Below are positions 22,708 to 25,175 of a DNA stretch of 25,175 bases, piece by piece. The position numbers and the translations under genes were made by a program. The stretch's first letter is position 1, and each line of letters opens with the position of its first letter. The notes below the pieces were generated by a model, which saw nothing but the letters and a program-made list of their open reading frames with translations, ran no database searches and was not told the origin of the DNA. Source of the stretch: Oscillospiraceae bacterium (GTDB lineage Bacteria; Bacillota; Clostridia; UMGS1810); contig JAJXRJ010000019.1 in the NCBI GenBank assembly GCA_021629085.1, forward strand, positions 14,204 through 39,378, read 5' to 3'.

Positions 22708-24924
22708 ATGGCCAATCGAGTATATACCGTGACGGGAATGCACTGTGCTTCCTGCTCAGCCAGAGTGGAAAAGGCCGTCAGCACCCTGCCAGGTGTGAAA
22801 AAGGCTGCGGTAAACCTCGCCACATCCCGCATGGATGTGGATTTTGACGATAAGAAAATTACCGAAGGACAAATTGTTACAGCGGTAACCGATTTGGGCT
22901 ACGGTATATCGGCAGATTCTTTAAGCGCTGCGTTTGATGACAAACAGCGCGAAGTAAAGAGAATATTTCACCGGTTTATTGCTGCGCTTATTTTTACAGT
23001 CCCACTCTTTTATGTGTCCATGGGGCACATGGTAGGGCTTCCAGTGCCGGGCTTTATGGCGCCTGAACACCATCCGCTTACGTATGCACTGGTGCAGCTT
23101 GTGTTGTCCAGCTTTGTCATAGCAGTGGGGTATCGGTTTTATACCGTTGGGTTTAAAAATTTGTTCAAAGCTGCCCCTAACATGGATTCATTGGTTGCGG
23201 TGGGCACTTCGGCTGCGTTTTTATACGGTATTTATTTGACATTCTACATGGCATCCACCGGCGAAAATACAGTGCATGACTTGTATTTTGAATCTGTTGG
23301 CGTCATTATTACACTGATTTTGCTGGGGCGGTATTTAGAAAACCGCTCAAAATTAAAAACGAATGACGCCATCAAAAAACTGATGGAGCTTGCGCCAAAA
23401 AAGGCCACGGTGATCCGGGACGGCAAACAGGTGGAAGTGGACACAGCTGAAATTGTCACAGACGATATTGTGCTCATCACGCCGGGGGAGAAAATAGCAG
23501 TGGACGGCTTGGTGTTTGAGGGCAGCTCGACCGTGGACGAGTCCATGCTGACAGGTGAGAGCATCGGCGTAGTAAAGCAGCCAGGCGACAAGGTATTTGC
23601 CGGTTGCATCAATAAATATGGTTCGTTAAAAATAAAAGCGGCAGAGGTTGGAGAAGACACCGTTTTATCACAGATTATTAAAATGGTGGAAAAGGCCAGC
23701 GGCTCCAAGCCGCAAATTGCCAAGCTGGCAGATAAAATTGCAGCGGTGTTTGTGCCTGCAGTTATTGCAATTGCCGTAGTTTCAGCTGTGCTTTGGCTCA
23801 TTTTTAACCGCAATTTTGAATTTGCGGTCAACATTTTTGTATCTGTTTTAGTCATTGCGTGTCCGTGTGCACTGGGGCTTGCAACGCCAACGGCAGTGAT
23901 TGTTGCGGTTGGCAAGGGTGCCGGCATGGGGATTTTAATCAAGGATTCCAATGCGCTGGAAATATTTCACAAGGCACACACGATTGTGTTTGATAAAACG
24001 GGGACACTTACGATTGGCGAGCCACGTGTCACGGATGTTATCACTTCTGGCGGCGTGGATGAACAAATGCTCATCCAATATGCGTTTTCAGCGGAAAATA
24101 TTTCAGAGCATCCTTTGGGCGATGCGATTGTGGAGCTGGCCAGTTCTCGCCAAATTCCCGAGCTCCCAGTTTCCGAGTTTGAAGCGGCGGTAGGACTTGG
24201 TGTGTCCGCTACGGTAGAAGGCAGGCGCGTAGTAATTGGAAGCGCAAAATTTATGGCGCAGCAAGACATTCCAAATACGCTGGAACGGCAAGCAAACCAA
24301 TTGATAGAAAACGGAAAAACGCTCATGTATGTGGCGATCGATGGAACACTTTGCGGTGTGATTGGTGTGATGGACCAGATTCGTGACGATGCAAAAAAGA
24401 CCATTGACGCATTTCATGCATTGGGCCGGAAGGCGATCATCTTAACTGGCGACAACGCCTATGTGGCGCGTGCGGTGGCAAAACAGCTCGGTGCAGATGA
24501 AGAAATTCACGACGTGATGCCGCAGGACAAGTCCAAGGTGATCAAACAGCTGCAGGAAGGTGGAAAAATTGCCGCCATGGTAGGGGATGGTATCAACGAC
24601 TCCGTTGCGCTTGCCACTGCAGGCGTAGGTATTTCTGTTTCCAACGCAACCCAGATTGCCATGGAGGCGGCTGACATTGTTGTGATGCACGACACGCTGT
24701 TTGACGTTGTGCGCGCGCTTAAGCTGAGCAATCTCACCATTCGTAATATCAAGCAAAATTTGTTTTTTGCGTTTATCTATAATGTTATCTTAATTCCGAT
24801 TGCAGCGGGGCTTCTCTATCCATTTGGCATTTTGTTAAACCCCATGCTTGCGGCGCTTGCCATGTCGCTGAGCTCTGTGTCTGTTGTGCTCAATGCGCTG
24901 CGAATTAAATCGGTCAAACTATAA
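22708..24924 (+). CDS. copA: Copper(I)-exporting P-type ATPase
   Basis: A 738-residue P1B-1 ATPase that pumps Cu+ out of the cytoplasm. One N-terminal HMA metal domain carries GMHCASC (C13, C16). Eight membrane helices are expected, with the transport motif CPC at 385-387 (VIACPCALGLATPTAV). The phosphorylation motif DKTGTLT starts at D429, HPLGDAI is the nucleotide-binding HP motif, and GDGINDSVALA closes the P domain. The last helices carry YN (FAFIYNVILIP) and M-S-x-SS (LAMSLSSVSVVLNALR), the Cu+-specific set. I chose ATG 22708, 7 bases after GAGAGGTG; the GTG at 22687 would add MDERCQV and include the ribosome site. Only one HMA domain is present, and no copZ or csoR is adjacent. It probably shares a transcript with rlmB. 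Confidence 0.95.
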   Translation: MANRVYTVTGMHCASCSARVEKAVSTLPGVKKAAVNLATSRMDVDFDDKKITEGQIVTAVTDLGYGISADSLSAAFDDKQREVKRIFHRFIAALIFTVPLFYVSMGHMVGLPVPGFMAPEHHPLTYALVQLVLSSFVIAVGYRFYTVGFKNLFKAAPNMDSLVAVGTSAAFLYGIYLTFYMASTGENTVHDLYFESVGVIITLILLGRYLENRSKLKTNDAIKKLMELAPKKATVIRDGKQVEVDTAEIVTDDIVLITPGEKIAVDGLVFEGSSTVDESMLTGESIGVVKQPGDKVFAGCINKYGSLKIKAAEVGEDTVLSQIIKMVEKASGSKPQIAKLADKIAAVFVPAVIAIAVVSAVLWLIFNRNFEFAVNIFVSVLVIACPCALGLATPTAVIVAVGKGAGMGILIKDSNALEIFHKAHTIVFDKTGTLTIGEPRVTDVITSGGVDEQMLIQYAFSAENISEHPLGDAIVELASSRQIPELPVSEFEAAVGLGVSATVEGRRVVIGSAKFMAQQDIPNTLERQANQLIENGKTLMYVAIDGTLCGVIGVMDQIRDDAKKTIDAFHALGRKAIILTGDNAYVARAVAKQLGADEEIHDVMPQDKSKVIKQLQEGGKIAAMVGDGINDSVALATAGVGISVSNATQIAMEAADIVVMHDTLFDVVRALKLSNLTIRNIKQNLFFAFIYNVILIPIAAGLLYPFGILLNPMLAALAMSLSSVSVVLNALRIKSVKL

Positions 24925-24943
24925 ACAAAAAGGGGCGTTTTTT

Positions 24944-25175
24944 ATGCGTGCGGTGATTACTGTGCTGGGAAAGGATAAGGTAGGTATCATCAGCGGCGTC
25001 AGTACTGTGCTTTCCGAGCTTGGCGTCAATATTTTGGACATTTCCCAAACTATTTTATCGGATATGTTTACTATGATTATGTCGGTCGACCTAAGTAAAG
25101 CAACAGTCGATTTTCCCGAGCTTTCCAACAAGCTGGAGGATACGGGCAAAGCGCTGGGCGTTGTCATCAACATTA
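24944..25175 (+). CDS. ACT-domain protein, UPF0237 type (3' end outside window)
   Basis: The first 77 codons of a small ACT-domain protein, reading MRAVITVLGKDKVGIISGVS and on through LGVNILDISQTILSDMFTMIM. This is the stand-alone ACT family UPF0237 (about 90 residues in full), whose ligand and role are not settled; ACT domains generally bind amino acids. ATG 24944 follows AAAGGGGCG at 24928-24936. The gene lies 19 bases after copA. In many Firmicutes it is followed by a UPF0210/DUF711 gene, which I would expect just past the window edge. The minus-strand ORF across the same bases is a shadow. Confidence 0.85.
   Translation, partial: MRAVITVLGKDKVGIISGVSTVLSELGVNILDISQTILSDMFTMIMSVDLSKATVDFPELSNKLEDTGKALGVVINI

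Noticed and set aside
1..25175. CRISPR arrays, tRNA genes, complete insertion sequences
   Set aside because: I looked for regularly spaced repeats, cloverleaf-like segments and transposase motifs and found none beyond the recombinase tail.

Overview
The window looks like a chromosomal segment from an anaerobic, Gram-positive-type Clostridia relative (Firmicutes/Bacillota). The support is indirect but consistent. There are two surface proteins with S-layer homology (SLH) domains. There is a long Bacillus/Clostridium-type SRP RNA with an Alu domain just upstream of dnaX. A protein-arginine-phosphatase-like ywlE sits beside a Sua5/YwlC gene. There is a C_GCAxxG_C_C family protein, Shine-Dalgarno sequences of the AGGAGG/GAGGTG type are strong, and TTG and GTG starts are used. 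I cannot name a genus from sequence alone. No tRNA, CRISPR array or complete mobile element was seen.

Layout. 1-450: the 3' end of a large serine recombinase, closed by a terminator, which suggests the edge of an integrated element. 511-6503: a compact plus-strand run of prfA, sua5/tsaC, ywlE, rimI and tsaD (translation release, tRNA t6A synthesis, arginine dephosphorylation, protein acetylation), then a 611-residue SLH protein and a strong terminator. 6519-6965: a small C_GCAxxG_C_C protein. 7037-10716: an accessory carbohydrate module, with an AraC regulator divergent from an UlaG-like metallo-beta-lactamase hydrolase, a galactonate-dehydratase-like enolase-superfamily enzyme and a short-chain dehydrogenase. 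A 23-codon remnant-like ORF and a perfect palindromic terminator end it. 10774-14942 (minus): a divergent type IIA topoisomerase pair (parE then parC). 15094-15457: secG with its promoter and terminator. 15481-17193 (minus): an SLH protein carrying a PstS-like binding domain. 17307-19313: SRP RNA and dnaX. 19359-21883: homoserine dehydrogenase and aspartokinase. 21950-25175: rlmB, a Cu+-exporting P-type ATPase and the start of an ACT-domain protein.

How the genes fit together. The prfA cluster is translation quality control: RF1, two of the t6A enzymes, an RimI-type acetyltransferase and the YwlE phosphatase. Its usual companions prmC, tsaB and tsaE are not here. The carbohydrate module reads as an oxidative sugar-acid route (dehydrogenase, lactonase, dehydratase) under AraC control. 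hom and lysC form the upper aspartate-family pathway from one consensus promoter, with no lysine riboswitch or T-box visible between promoter and hom start.

Points most worth a second look: an E. coli-type dnaX slippery heptamer in the correct frame, with a -1 stop that would give a gamma-length product; an internal SD+ATG in lysC at codon 246, the position of the known B. subtilis beta-subunit start; a fluoroquinolone-pocket substitution in the ParC-like protein; the SLH-PstS fusion; the five tandem beta modules of the SLH protein; and inverted or direct repeats sitting on two promoters.
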